Of a DNA stretch of 64,000 bases, positions 36,201 through 45,471 are shown in pieces. A program made the position numbers and the translations under genes. Below the pieces are notes generated by a model. It saw only the letters and a list, made by a program, of their open reading frames with translations, was not told the origin of the DNA and did not search any database. Every line of letters starts with the position of its first letter. The stretch's first letter is position 1. The DNA comes from Myroides odoratus DSM 2801 (GTDB lineage Bacteria; Bacteroidota; Bacteroidia; Flavobacteriales; Flavobacteriaceae). The stretch is taken from positions 3,923,326-3,987,325 of the forward strand of contig NZ_CM001437.1 of NCBI RefSeq assembly GCF_000243275.1, in the 5' to 3' direction.

Positions 36201-37073
36201 ATGAAAACAATTATAAAATATGTATTACTGTGCTTACTAACAGTAAACACAGTAACGGCTCAAGAAAGTAGTCAATCTATTAACCTTTCAACTGCTGAGG
36301 TAACTCCTTATAAGGTAGAACTAACCAAAAACAAAACCACTCATATCTTGTTTCCAAGTAGCATTGAATATGTGGACTTAGGAAGTAGTGATATTATAGC
36401 CCGTAAAGTAGAGACGACTTCAAATGTTCTTCGTTTAAAAACGATAAAAGAAGATATCACACCTACAAACTTTACAGTTATTACAAACGATGGTAAATAT
36501 TACAATTTCAATACTACTTACAAAGAGCAGCCAATACAATTGAGCTATGATTTAACCAAGTTTGAGAATCAAAACAGTAAAAAGCAAAGTGAAGTGCTTT
36601 TTAAAGACTTAGGAAACACTAGTCCAAGTTTAGCTGATCTTTTAATGAAAGCTATTATCAAAAAAAACAAGAAAGAGCTAAACATTAAAAGCAAAAATTA
36701 TGGAGTAGAAGCAAGGTTAAAGAGTATTTATATCCAAGATGGTAAGCTCTACTTTCACTTGTCTATAAACAACAAGAGTAATTTACCATATGAAGTTGAC
36801 TATGTAAGCTTTAAAATCAAGGATAGAAGAACCACTAAACGAACCACAGTTCAAGAAGTGAGCTTAAAGCCAATTAGAAGCTTAAGCGATGCTCAAATAA
36901 TCAATAGTCAAAGTAAACAAGATAATGTCTTTATGTTAGATCAATTTACTCTGTCTGATAAACAGGTGCTATTGATTGAAATTAATGAGAAAAATGGAGT
37001 GAGAAATCAGATTTTGAAAGTGAAGAATTCGAATCTTTTAAGATCAAAAGGAGTAGATTATTTGAAGATTTAA
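36201..37073 (+). CDS. traN: TraN, DUF4138 VirB9-like protein
   Basis: 290 residues with a signal peptide (MKTIIKYVLLCLLTVNTVTAQ). The DUF4138 core is visible (NKTTHILFPSSIEYVDLGS, YGVEARLKSIYIQDGKLYF). It is probably the outer-membrane-associated component of the channel, like VirB9. This is the last recognisable tra gene, with a terminator directly behind. In CTnDOT, traO, traP and traQ would follow; here the restriction system starts instead. Confidence 0.87.
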   Translation: MKTIIKYVLLCLLTVNTVTAQESSQSINLSTAEVTPYKVELTKNKTTHILFPSSIEYVDLGSSDIIARKVETTSNVLRLKTIKEDITPTNFTVITNDGKYYNFNTTYKEQPIQLSYDLTKFENQNSKKQSEVLFKDLGNTSPSLADLLMKAIIKKNKKELNIKSKNYGVEARLKSIYIQDGKLYFHLSINNKSNLPYEVDYVSFKIKDRRTTKRTTVQEVSLKPIRSLSDAQIINSQSKQDNVFMLDQFTLSDKQVLLIEINEKNGVRNQILKVKNSNLLRSKGVDYLKI

Positions 37074-37080
37074 CAAATCA

Positions 37081-37107
37081 AAAAGTCCTTTTTTAAGGGC
37101 TTTTTTT
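37081..37107 (+). terminator. Terminator closing the tra operon
   Basis: AAAAGTCCTT and AAGGGCTTTT form a stem with one G-T pair and a 4-nt loop, followed by TTTTT. It separates traN from hsdM. Confidence 0.75.
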
Positions 37108-37227
37108 AGTATATACAGTTTAAGAAGTATATTTTGCCTTATATTATACTTTAGATATAAAAGTTTACTATTTTAGTGCCACTTTAAGGATTGTATATCC
37201 TCAATTAAATAAAAGTTATTTCAAAAA

Positions 37228-38787
37228 ATGTCAGAAGAACAAAAGAAAATATTAGAACAACAGCTTTGGAATATTGCCAATACGTTGAGAGGAAAGATGA
37301 ATGCAGATGAATTCCGAGATTATATTCTTGGATTTATTTTCTACAAGTATTTAGCAGAAAAAATGGAAATCTATGCGAACTCCATTTTGCAAGAAGATAA
37401 TATTGAGTTTAGCAGTATTGATGAAAATTCAGCTGTAGGAAAAGAATATATTGATGCAATTAGAGAGGAAGCTTTGGAAACCTTAGGCTACTTTTTAAAG
37501 CCTTCTGAGCTTTTTAGTGAGATAGCAAAAAGAGGAAGTGGAGGTACTAACACTTTTATCTTAGAAGACTTACAGAAAATTTTAACGAATATTCAGTTAA
37601 GTACTATGGGAACTCAAAGTGAAGAAGACTTTGATAACCTATTTGAAGATATGGATCTTAATAGTACTAAACTTGGTAAAACGGCTGAAGCACGTAATGA
37701 AATTATCGTAAAGGTTTTAGTTCATTTAGATGAAATTGATTTTAAATTAGAACATACTGAATTGGATGTTTTAGGAGATGCTTATGAGTATTTAATTGGT
37801 CAATTTGCAAGTGGTGCTGGTAAAAAAGCTGGAGAGTTTTATACTCCTCAAGAAGTTTCTAAGATTCTGGCAAAGATCGTTACTACAGGAAAGAATAGAT
37901 TAAAATCTGTATATGATCCTACTTGTGGTTCAGGTTCTTTATTGTTACGTGTTGCGCGTGAAGTGAAAGATGTCAATAATTTTTATGGACAAGAGATGAA
38001 CCGAACAACGTATAACCTTGCAAGGATGAATATGATTTTGCATGGTGTACATTATTTAAAATTTGATATTAAACAAGAAGATACGTTAGAGCATCCTCAA
38101 CATTTGAATGATATGCCATTTGAGGCTATTGTTGCAAATCCACCTTTCTCAGCTAATTGGAGTGCTAATCCACTATTTTTAAGTGACGATCGCTTTAGTC
38201 AATATGGTAAACTTGCACCTGCAAGCAAAGCTGATTTCGCTTTTGTTCAGCACATGATTTATCACCTTGCTGAGAATGGTACGATGGCGATTGTTTTACC
38301 TCATGGTGTGTTATTTAGAGGAGCAGCAGAATTACATATTCGTAAGTATCTTATTGAGCAAAAAAACTACTTAGAGGCAGTAATTGGACTTCCTGCTAAT
38401 ATCTTTTATGGCACAAGTATTCCAACTTGTATTTTAGTGTTTAAGAAATGTAAAGAGGATCCTAATCATATTTTATTTATCGATGCAAGCAAAGACTTTG
38501 AAAAGGTAAAGAACCAAAACATGTTGCGTGAGGAACATATTGAGAAAATTGTAGATACTTATCGCAACAGAACCGTAATCGAAAAATATAGCCATTTAGC
38601 TACTTTAGAAGAAGTTGCAGAAAATGATTATAATCTAAATATCCCCAGGTATGTTGATACTTTTGAAGAAGAAGAAGAGATCGATATACATGCTGTAATG
38701 AAGGAAATAAAGTCTTTGGAAGCTAAGCGTGCTGAATTAGACAAGGAAATTGATGTTTATTTCAAAGAACTAGGACTAGTTTTTTAA
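37228..38787 (+). CDS. hsdM: Type I restriction system methyltransferase HsdM
   Basis: 519 residues. An N-terminal helical HsdM domain (NTLRGKMNADEFRDYILGFI) is followed by an N6-adenine methyltransferase domain. Motif I is YDPTCGSGSLLLRVA. Motif IV is N304PPF307. It methylates adenine in the target set by HsdS and protects host DNA. It is followed 38 bp later by the expressed hsdS. It is the first gene of the locus hsdM-hsdS-(hsdS)-recombinase-hsdR. Confidence 0.94.
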   Translation: MSEEQKKILEQQLWNIANTLRGKMNADEFRDYILGFIFYKYLAEKMEIYANSILQEDNIEFSSIDENSAVGKEYIDAIREEALETLGYFLKPSELFSEIAKRGSGGTNTFILEDLQKILTNIQLSTMGTQSEEDFDNLFEDMDLNSTKLGKTAEARNEIIVKVLVHLDEIDFKLEHTELDVLGDAYEYLIGQFASGAGKKAGEFYTPQEVSKILAKIVTTGKNRLKSVYDPTCGSGSLLLRVAREVKDVNNFYGQEMNRTTYNLARMNMILHGVHYLKFDIKQEDTLEHPQHLNDMPFEAIVANPPFSANWSANPLFLSDDRFSQYGKLAPASKADFAFVQHMIYHLAENGTMAIVLPHGVLFRGAAELHIRKYLIEQKNYLEAVIGLPANIFYGTSIPTCILVFKKCKEDPNHILFIDASKDFEKVKNQNMLREEHIEKIVDTYRNRTVIEKYSHLATLEEVAENDYNLNIPRYVDTFEEEEEIDIHAVMKEIKSLEAKRAELDKEIDVYFKELGLVF

Positions 38788-38825
38788 TTTTTTATATCCT
38801 TAATGTTATTACTAACGAAAATTAA

Positions 38826-40025
38826 ATGATTAAAATGACAAGTAAAAGATTAAAAGATAAGAAGGTTCCTAATTTGAGATTTCCAGAGTTTGAAGGAGAG
38901 TGGGAAACGAAGAAGTTGAGGGAATTTGGTGAAATAAATCCAAAATACAAAAAGTTTCCTAGTTTGTTTGTCTACATTGATTTAGAGAGTGTATCCAATG
39001 GACGTCTTTTGAAAGAGGAATTTATAAATGAGAAAGAAGCTCCAAGTAGAGCTCAAAGAATACTTGAAAAAGGTGATATCTTATTTCAAATGGTCAGACC
39101 ATATCAAAAGAATAATTTATTTTTTAACAAAGAAGGAAGATATGTTGCTTCAACTGGCTATGCTCAAATAAGAACAAAACAAAATCCACAATTTGTTTTC
39201 CAATATTTACATAATCAGAAGTTTGTTGACAAAGTTATAGAAAGATGCACAGGGACAAGTTACCCTGCTATTAATTCATCAGATTTAGGAAATATTCATA
39301 TTCATTATCCTCATTTAAATGAACAAAGTAAAATAGCCTCATTCCTATCACTTGTTGACGAACGAATACAAACCCAAAACAAAATAATTGAGTATCAAGA
39401 AACCTTAATGTTAGGGGTGTTGACTAAAATTTTTACCCAAAAACTAAAATCAAATAGTATAAGAACCAAAGAATTTCCTTTATGGACATATAAAAAAGGA
39501 GGTGACATTTTTTACAATTGTTCTAATAAAAAACATAATTCAGATTTACCGATTCTTGCTATTACTCAAGAATATGGTGCTGTACCTAGAGATTTAATAG
39601 ATCATAATATAACAGTAACTGAAAAGAGTATTGACAGTTATAAAGTGGTTGATAAAGGTGATTTTATCATTAGTTTAAGGAGTTTTCAAGGAGGTATTGA
39701 ATATTCAAATTACCATGGAATTTGTAGTCCAGCATATATAATATTAAAAAACAGTATTGATATAGTACCAGAATTCTATAAACACTATTTAAAATCAGCA
39801 GCTTATATAAAGTTATTGAATAAGAAACTAGAAGGGATTAGAGACGGGAAAATGATTAGTTACAATTATTTTTCAGAGATAAATTTACCATATCCATGTC
39901 TGGAGGAACAGAAATATATAGCTGATATTCTTACTACAATTGATAATAAAATAAAGATAGAGAAGCAGATGTTAAACTCGTTAAGTAAGCAAAGAGATTA
40001 TTTACTACAACAAATGTTTATCTAA
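38826..40025 (+). CDS. hsdS: Type I specificity subunit HsdS, expressed copy
   Basis: 399 residues with two target-recognition domains separated by a conserved helix (EQSKIASFLSLVDERI, TQNKIIEYQETL) and ending in a similar helix (EEQKYIADILTTIDNKI). It sets the DNA sequence methylated and cut. Its N-terminal segment contains a 25-bp block (38862-38886) that is exactly inverted at 41222-41246 in the silent copy. A 22-bp block in the central helix (39371-39392) is inverted at 40677-40698. Recombination there would swap one or both recognition domains. ATG 38835 is an alternative start. Confidence 0.92.
   Translation: MIKMTSKRLKDKKVPNLRFPEFEGEWETKKLREFGEINPKYKKFPSLFVYIDLESVSNGRLLKEEFINEKEAPSRAQRILEKGDILFQMVRPYQKNNLFFNKEGRYVASTGYAQIRTKQNPQFVFQYLHNQKFVDKVIERCTGTSYPAINSSDLGNIHIHYPHLNEQSKIASFLSLVDERIQTQNKIIEYQETLMLGVLTKIFTQKLKSNSIRTKEFPLWTYKKGGDIFYNCSNKKHNSDLPILAITQEYGAVPRDLIDHNITVTEKSIDSYKVVDKGDFIISLRSFQGGIEYSNYHGICSPAYIILKNSIDIVPEFYKHYLKSAAYIKLLNKKLEGIRDGKMISYNYFSEINLPYPCLEEQKYIADILTTIDNKIKIEKQMLNSLSKQRDYLLQQMFI
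38862..38886 (+). repeat. Inversion repeat 1, hsdS copy
   Basis: The 25-bp sequence beginning AAGGTTCCTAATTTGAGAT is perfectly matched in inverted orientation at 41222-41246. It encodes KVPNLRFP at the N-terminus of both HsdS copies. Confidence 0.9.
39371..39392 (+). repeat. Inversion repeat 2, hsdS copy
   Basis: The 22-bp sequence AACCCAAAACAAAATAATTG(AG) is perfectly matched in inverted orientation at 40677-40698. It encodes the central conserved TQNKIIE helix between the two recognition domains. Confidence 0.9.
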
Positions 40026-40030
40026 TATAA

Positions 40031-40061
40031 AAGGCAAGAAATGATTAACGTTTCTTGCCTT
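40031..40061. terminator. Bidirectional terminator between convergent hsdS copies
   Basis: AAGGCAAGAAA and TTTCTTGCCTT form an 11-bp perfect stem with a 9-nt loop. It stops transcription of the active hsdS before the silent copy. Confidence 0.85.
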
Positions 40062-40067
40062 ACTATT

Positions 40068-41234
40068 TTAAACGAAAAGATTATCTAAAAGATATTTTTT
40101 CTGGTTATCTAATTTCTGTAGAAAAGTATTTTCTATATCAATTTTAGTATTTAAAGATACTAAGATATTGGATATCTTCTGTTGTTCTTGAATTGATGGA
40201 AAAGGTATTACAATAGAACTCATCGTTCCATTCATAAGTTTTGGATTACCAACATAAGAAACATATTTATGTGAAACAGAATTGATTAATTCTGCTATAC
40301 AATGATTCGCATTACCATTAGAATTTAATAATACACCACAAACATTTGTGCAATAAAATTTTCCTTCCCGATAATTTACATCACCAGCATTAGCTCCATC
40401 AGTAGTCCAAGTAATGGCATTCTCAAATATAAAGTTATTATAGTAACCTGCTAAACCTTTGTTTTTTGTTTGTGAAGAGTAAACAGGGTAATTATTTTCA
40501 TTATCTTTATCATTGGACAACAAGCTCATTGATAAAACATTACCTCTGGTTATTGTAAAAACATCACCTATCTCTTTAAATTCCCATCTAGAGAATTCAT
40601 TACCATTATTATCTTTAAATCTCAAGTTTTGAGAGAATATCTTTTTTGATATACTTGTCTTTAATGTTTCTAACTCCTCAATTATTTTGTTTTGGGTTGT
40701 TATCCTTTCATCTATTAGAGATAGAAATGATGCTATTTTTTGTTGTTCAATGATTGAAGGGAGAGACAAAGTTACAGAGGCTAATATTTCTTGACCAACA
40801 TTATATCTTGTACTTCCTCCTGATTTTGATGTTATTTGATTTCTTACAAAACTAGTTTTTAATGCTTTATTTAAAAATATAGGTTCATATTCTCCAATTT
40901 GTTTTCCTCTAATTACAAATCCACCAAACGTTGCAGTCTTGTGTTTATCTAAATATACGCTAGTTGTTCCTACTTCTTCTCGAGTTTCTGAACTTCTTTG
41001 AAACAAAATATCTCCATAATTCACAGGAAACTTATTTATAATCTCATTCGTCACATTTACGCTTCCGATAATTTTATCGTATGTTATAAACTCATTACTT
41101 AAGATATCTAATACGTTTATAAACTTATATCCATTACCATATTGTTCTTTTGTTGCATTTATACCATTCTTAAACTCCAATAAATCCCCCAACTTCTTCG
41201 TTTTCCATTCTTCTTCAAATCCTGGAAATCTCAA
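40068..41234 (-). CDS. hsdS: Silent inverted HsdS cassette, no own ATG start
   Basis: 388 codons in opposite orientation to the expressed copy. It has the same architecture: RFPGFEEEWKTKKLG, central EQQKIASFLSLIDERITTQ, and C-terminal QEQQKISNILVSLNTKI. Both recognition domains differ from the expressed copy. The frame continues upstream of the repeat (SLGSKVPNLRF) but offers no ATG; only TTG is available at 41234. It is therefore most likely a silent store of recognition domains brought into expression by inversion. Confidence 0.85.
   Translation of the reverse strand: MRFPGFEEEWKTKKLGDLLEFKNGINATKEQYGNGYKFINVLDILSNEFITYDKIIGSVNVTNEIINKFPVNYGDILFQRSSETREEVGTTSVYLDKHKTATFGGFVIRGKQIGEYEPIFLNKALKTSFVRNQITSKSGGSTRYNVGQEILASVTLSLPSIIEQQKIASFLSLIDERITTQNKIIEELETLKTSISKKIFSQNLRFKDNNGNEFSRWEFKEIGDVFTITRGNVLSMSLLSNDKDNENNYPVYSSQTKNKGLAGYYNNFIFENAITWTTDGANAGDVNYREGKFYCTNVCGVLLNSNGNANHCIAELINSVSHKYVSYVGNPKLMNGTMSSIVIPFPSIQEQQKISNILVSLNTKIDIENTFLQKLDNQKKYLLDNLFV
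40677..40698 (-). repeat. Inversion repeat 2, silent copy
   Basis: Reverse complement of 39371-39392, a perfect 22 bp. Inversion between the two would exchange only the C-terminal recognition domain. Confidence 0.9.
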
Positions 41235-41246
41235 ATTAGGAACCTT
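41222..41246 (-). repeat. Inversion repeat 1, silent copy
   Basis: Reverse complement of 38862-38886, a perfect 25 bp. Inversion between the two would replace both recognition domains. Confidence 0.9.
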
Positions 41247-41318
41247 AGAACCTAAGCTATCACTAGGATTAAATATCCTTAATTGTTTTCCTTTGGCGTT
41301 TTAAAATATAAATACAGA

Positions 41319-42245
41319 ATGAATACACAAAAACAACTTTCAGAAGTAATTGAGCTATGGAAAATAGACAAACAGCAATATGTGAAAAAATCAAGTTTTT
41401 CAGCTTATACTCTTTTGATTGAAAATCACTTATTACCCATTTTTGGAGAACAATATGAAATTGAAGAAGCAGATGTACAAAACTTTGTACTTCAAAAATT
41501 AGAAGGAGGATTGAGTCATAAAACAATTAAAGATATTTTGATTGTCTTAAAGATGGTATTGAAGTTTGGAGCTAAGAATAAGTGGTTGAGTTATACGCCT
41601 TTTGATATACAGTTCCCAACAGAGCGAGAAAAGCAAAATTTAGAAGTACTCAGTCGAGCTGAACAAAAAAAGATAATGAACTACATACAAGATCATTTTA
41701 CATTTAAGAATTTAGGAGTTTATATCTGTTTAAGCGCAGGGATCCGTATAGGAGAAGTCTGTGCCCTTACTTGGGAAGATATAGATACTGATAATGGTGT
41801 TATAAGTATTAATAGAACTATTCAAAGAATTTATTTGATAGAGAATGGTGTCAGAAGAACTGAGTTAATTTTAGACACACCAAAGACAAAAAATTCCATT
41901 CGCGATATACCTATTAGTAAAGATTTATTAAGAATATTAAAGCCTTTTAAAAAAATAGTAAACCCTACTTTTTTTGTACTAACTAATGATGCCAAGCCTA
42001 CAGAGCCAAGAACGTATCGTAGCTATTATAAAAAACTGATGAATGAATTAGATATGCCTGAATTAAAATTTCATGGATTAAGACATAGCTTTGCGACTCG
42101 TTGTATTGAGAGTAATTGTGATTATAAAACAGTTAGTGTGCTTTTAGGTCATTCTAATATTAGTACAACCTTAAATTTATATGTTCATCCTAATATGGAG
42201 CAGAAAAAAAAGGCAATTGAACAAATGTTTAAGACATTAAGGTAA
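41319..42245 (+). CDS. Tyrosine recombinase, probable hsdS invertase
   Basis: 308 residues from ATG 41319; a TTG 12 codons upstream is not preferred. The SAM-like N-terminal DNA-binding domain is followed by the catalytic domain, with Arg in GIRIGEVCALTWEDI, HxxR in FHGLRHSFATRC, GHSNISTT, and nucleophile Tyr288 (LNLYVHP). Short recombinases of this type placed inside type I loci of Bacteroidota and Firmicutes invert hsdS segments. The perfect repeats on both sides support that role here. It is distinct from the ICE integrase at 47.6 kb. Confidence 0.88.
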   Translation: MNTQKQLSEVIELWKIDKQQYVKKSSFSAYTLLIENHLLPIFGEQYEIEEADVQNFVLQKLEGGLSHKTIKDILIVLKMVLKFGAKNKWLSYTPFDIQFPTEREKQNLEVLSRAEQKKIMNYIQDHFTFKNLGVYICLSAGIRIGEVCALTWEDIDTDNGVISINRTIQRIYLIENGVRRTELILDTPKTKNSIRDIPISKDLLRILKPFKKIVNPTFFVLTNDAKPTEPRTYRSYYKKLMNELDMPELKFHGLRHSFATRCIESNCDYKTVSVLLGHSNISTTLNLYVHPNMEQKKKAIEQMFKTLR

Positions 42246-42257
42246 AATTATTATCAC

Positions 42258-42347
42258 TATGAATTAGGAGAAATGAGTGGGAGTATGTATATTTTGTTAA
42301 ATTTGTTTACAAATCAAATATTCACCTTTTTTAACTCCTAATTCATA
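42258..42347. repeat. 13-bp inverted repeat in front of hsdR
   Basis: TATGAATTAGGAG (42258-42270) and CTCCTAATTCATA (42335-42347) are perfect complements enclosing 64 bp. The right arm lies 6 bp before the TTG start of hsdR. Possible roles are a leader hairpin that limits HsdR translation or a small mobile repeat. Confidence 0.6.
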
Positions 42348-42353
42348 ATTATT

Positions 42354-45230
42354 TTGAGTAAGCAGTCTGAGCAGTTTTTAGAAGAGCAATTGGTAATCCA
42401 ATTGCAAAAGATGGGATATAAATACGTTTCTATTGCCAATGAAGCAGAGTTGCTGGCTAATTTAAAAATACAATTAGAAAAGCATAATCGAATTGAATTT
42501 AGTGATAGCGAATTCGAGAAAGTACTAAATATACTTAACAAAGGATCTGTCTTTGAAAAAGCAAAAACTTTACGAGAGAAAAAGCAACATATTATTAGAG
42601 ATAACGGAGATAATCTATATTTTGAATTTCTAAATGTTGAGCATTGGTGTCAGAATGAATACCAAGTAACAAATCAGATTACGCAAGAAGGAAAATATGT
42701 AAATCGCTACGATGTTACACTTTTAATTAATGGTCTTCCTTTAGTTCAAATTGAATTAAAAAGAAGAGGACTTGAATTAAAAGAAGCTTTCAATCAAATT
42801 AACCGATACCAAAAACATAGTTATGGTTCAGGAAAAGCTTTGTTTCAATATGTACAATTGTTTGTAATAAGTAACGGGATTAATACAAAGTATTACAGTA
42901 ATTTTGGAACTCATACACCAGAGTTTTTACAGACTTTTCATTGGACAGACGAGCTTAATAATCCTTTAAATAATATTTTAAACGGTTTTACAGATCGATT
43001 CTTAGAACCTTGTCATGTGAGTAAGATGATTTGTAAATACATTGTTCTTAATGAGACAGATAAACGTTTAATGGTTCTTCGTCCCTATCAGTATTATGCT
43101 GTGGAGAGTATTATTAAAAAAGTTACAGAAAATGAAGTGCTCAATGGTTATAATATTGAAAAGAATGGATATATCTGGCATACTACAGGTAGTGGAAAAA
43201 CATTGACAAGTTTTAAAGCGAGTCAAATTCTCTCTAATATACCAGCTATTAGAAAAGTTGTGTTTGTTGTAGACCGAAAGGATTTAGATTATCAAACCAA
43301 TCAAGAATATGATAAGTTTAGTAAGGGATCAGTTAGCTCGGCTACCAATACAGACGATTTAATTAAGAAGTTTATTGATCCTAATGTTAGTATTATTGTA
43401 ACTACTATTCAGAAATTAAACAATGCTATATCTGGTAGAAATGTATCAAAGATGAAATCCATAAAGGACATGCGTATGGTTTTTATTTTTGATGAATGTC
43501 ATCGCTCTCAATTTGGTGATACCCATAAAAATATAGTACAATATTTTACTAATATTCAATTATTTGGTTTTACAGGAACCCCAATATTAGCTGAGAATGC
43601 TAATGGAGAGAAAACAACAGCAAGTCTTTTTGGAAACTGTTTGCATAAGTATGTTATTACTGATGCAATACGCGATGAGAATGTCTTGAAGTTTTCGGTT
43701 GAGTACATTCAAACATTTAAGAAGAAGGATCATATCATTGATTTACAAATAGAGCAAATTAATGAAGCTGAAGTTTATGAAGCTCCTGAGCGTAAAGAAG
43801 CTATTGTAGATTATATTGTGCAATATCACAATCAAAAAACACAAAATAAAAAGTTCTGTGCGATGATGTGTGTACAGGATATTGACGCAGTTATCCAATA
43901 TTATGAGATTTTTAAAAGAAAGAAACAGGATGGAGAACACGATTTAAAGATTGCTACTATATTTAGTTTTGCTCAAAATGAAGATGAGATGGAAGAGCAA
44001 GTTGTAAATCAGCTAAATATGGCTGCTGAATCACCTCTTGAATATCAGAGCAATTATGTTCCTCATCGAAGAGAATTGCTTGAGTTATATGTCGACGATT
44101 TTAATAATCAGTTTGAAGAAAAACATAATATAAAGGATACAGAAGGTTTCTATAACTATTACAATGCTGTGGCAAAGAAATCAAAACAAAATGAAACAGA
44201 TATTCTTTTGGTTGCTAATATGTTTTTAACGGGATTTGATAGCAAATATTTAAATACACTATATGTAGACAAGAATTTACAATACCATGGGCTTATTCAA
44301 GCCTTTAGTCGTACAAATAGAATTTTAGATAAGAATAAGACACAAGGGAATATAGTATGCTTCCGCAATTTGAAGGAGAAGACTGATCAAGCAATTGCTT
44401 TGTTTAGTAATAAAGAAGCTATTGATGAGATTATTGTAGAACCTTATGAAAAGTACGTTGAGAAATTTAATGAAGCTACAGAAAAACTTTTAGAACTTGT
44501 ACCAGGAGTTGATGCTGTAGACGGACTATATTCTGAGGATGAAAAGTTGAAATTTATCTTAGCATTTCGTGCTCTTATAAGACTTCATAAGAAGATGACT
44601 CATTTTACTGAGTTTAATTGGGAAGATTTAGATTTAGAAGAACAAATATTTGCTGATTACACTAGTAAGTATTTAGATTTAAAAGACAAGTTAAGCTCTG
44701 ATACTTCTGCACCAGAAAAAACTTCAATTCTAAATGATATTGATTTTGAATTAGAACTTATTAGAAGAGATACAATTAATGTGAATTATATTCTCCAGTT
44801 ATTAATTACATTCAAATCAAAACAAACAGATAAGGATAAAGAAACTATTGAAAAAGAAATATCTAATTTATTGAATACAGAAGTATCTCTTCGAAGTAAA
44901 CGCGAACTAATAGAGAAGTTTATTCAAGAAAATTTACCTCTAATAGAAGATACCGATAATATCACAGAAGAGTTTGATAAATTCTGGGTTAAAGAACAAG
45001 AATCAGCACTGGTTAAATTAGTTCAGACAGAAAACTTATATAGAGATCAAACAGAGAAATTAATAGAGAATTATTTGTTTTCTGAGAGAGAACCTTTACG
45101 AGATGATTTACTGAGCTTAAGAAAAGATGGAAAACCAAGTGTTCTAAAATTTAAAGAAACAGGTGATCGTATTTTAGGAAAGATTATGGGATTTGTGGAC
45201 ACTTTTGTAAATGGAATATCGGGACATTAA
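42354..45230 (+). CDS. hsdR: Type I restriction endonuclease HsdR
   Basis: 958 residues starting at TTG. An in-frame TAA 15 bp upstream rules out an earlier ATG, and the first 19 residues carry the typical QFLEEQLVIQLQKMGY segment, so TTG is preferred to ATG 42411. An N-terminal nuclease domain (DVTLLINGLPLVQIELKRRG, the PD-(D/E)xK core) precedes a SF2 motor with Walker A Lys282 (TTGSGKT), D380ECH383 and GFTGTPI. It translocates and cleaves DNA not methylated by HsdM. A rare start may keep its level low relative to HsdM. Confidence 0.92.
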   Translation: MSKQSEQFLEEQLVIQLQKMGYKYVSIANEAELLANLKIQLEKHNRIEFSDSEFEKVLNILNKGSVFEKAKTLREKKQHIIRDNGDNLYFEFLNVEHWCQNEYQVTNQITQEGKYVNRYDVTLLINGLPLVQIELKRRGLELKEAFNQINRYQKHSYGSGKALFQYVQLFVISNGINTKYYSNFGTHTPEFLQTFHWTDELNNPLNNILNGFTDRFLEPCHVSKMICKYIVLNETDKRLMVLRPYQYYAVESIIKKVTENEVLNGYNIEKNGYIWHTTGSGKTLTSFKASQILSNIPAIRKVVFVVDRKDLDYQTNQEYDKFSKGSVSSATNTDDLIKKFIDPNVSIIVTTIQKLNNAISGRNVSKMKSIKDMRMVFIFDECHRSQFGDTHKNIVQYFTNIQLFGFTGTPILAENANGEKTTASLFGNCLHKYVITDAIRDENVLKFSVEYIQTFKKKDHIIDLQIEQINEAEVYEAPERKEAIVDYIVQYHNQKTQNKKFCAMMCVQDIDAVIQYYEIFKRKKQDGEHDLKIATIFSFAQNEDEMEEQVVNQLNMAAESPLEYQSNYVPHRRELLELYVDDFNNQFEEKHNIKDTEGFYNYYNAVAKKSKQNETDILLVANMFLTGFDSKYLNTLYVDKNLQYHGLIQAFSRTNRILDKNKTQGNIVCFRNLKEKTDQAIALFSNKEAIDEIIVEPYEKYVEKFNEATEKLLELVPGVDAVDGLYSEDEKLKFILAFRALIRLHKKMTHFTEFNWEDLDLEEQIFADYTSKYLDLKDKLSSDTSAPEKTSILNDIDFELELIRRDTINVNYILQLLITFKSKQTDKDKETIEKEISNLLNTEVSLRSKRELIEKFIQENLPLIEDTDNITEEFDKFWVKEQESALVKLVQTENLYRDQTEKLIENYLFSEREPLRDDLLSLRKDGKPSVLKFKETGDRILGKIMGFVDTFVNGISGH

Positions 45231-45423
45231 AAAAATAGAGATTTCTTGTTTGATCGATAGTAAAGAAGTGTTTATGCTAATAACTAATTAAGTTTTTTAT
45301 TAGAACATGTTTACTTGGAGGTTTGATTTTTCTTATCTAAATAAGTTATTATTTCAGATGTTTTTGTTTGAGATAAGGTGTTACTATTCAATAAACAAAA
45401 TATTTAATCATATGAAAAGAAAT

Positions 45424-45456
45424 TTTGTCACAAATATTGATTAAATTTGTGACAAA
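45424..45456 (+). promoter_or_regulatory. Inverted-repeat operator upstream of abiEi
   Basis: TTTGTCACAAAT (45424-45435) and ATTTGTGACAAA (45445-45456) are perfect complements with a 9-bp spacer. They end 15 bp before the AbiEi start. AbiEi antitoxins are known to bind inverted repeats in their own promoter, so this is a strong operator candidate. Confidence 0.75.
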
Positions 45457-45471
45457 TATACATGTTTTTTT

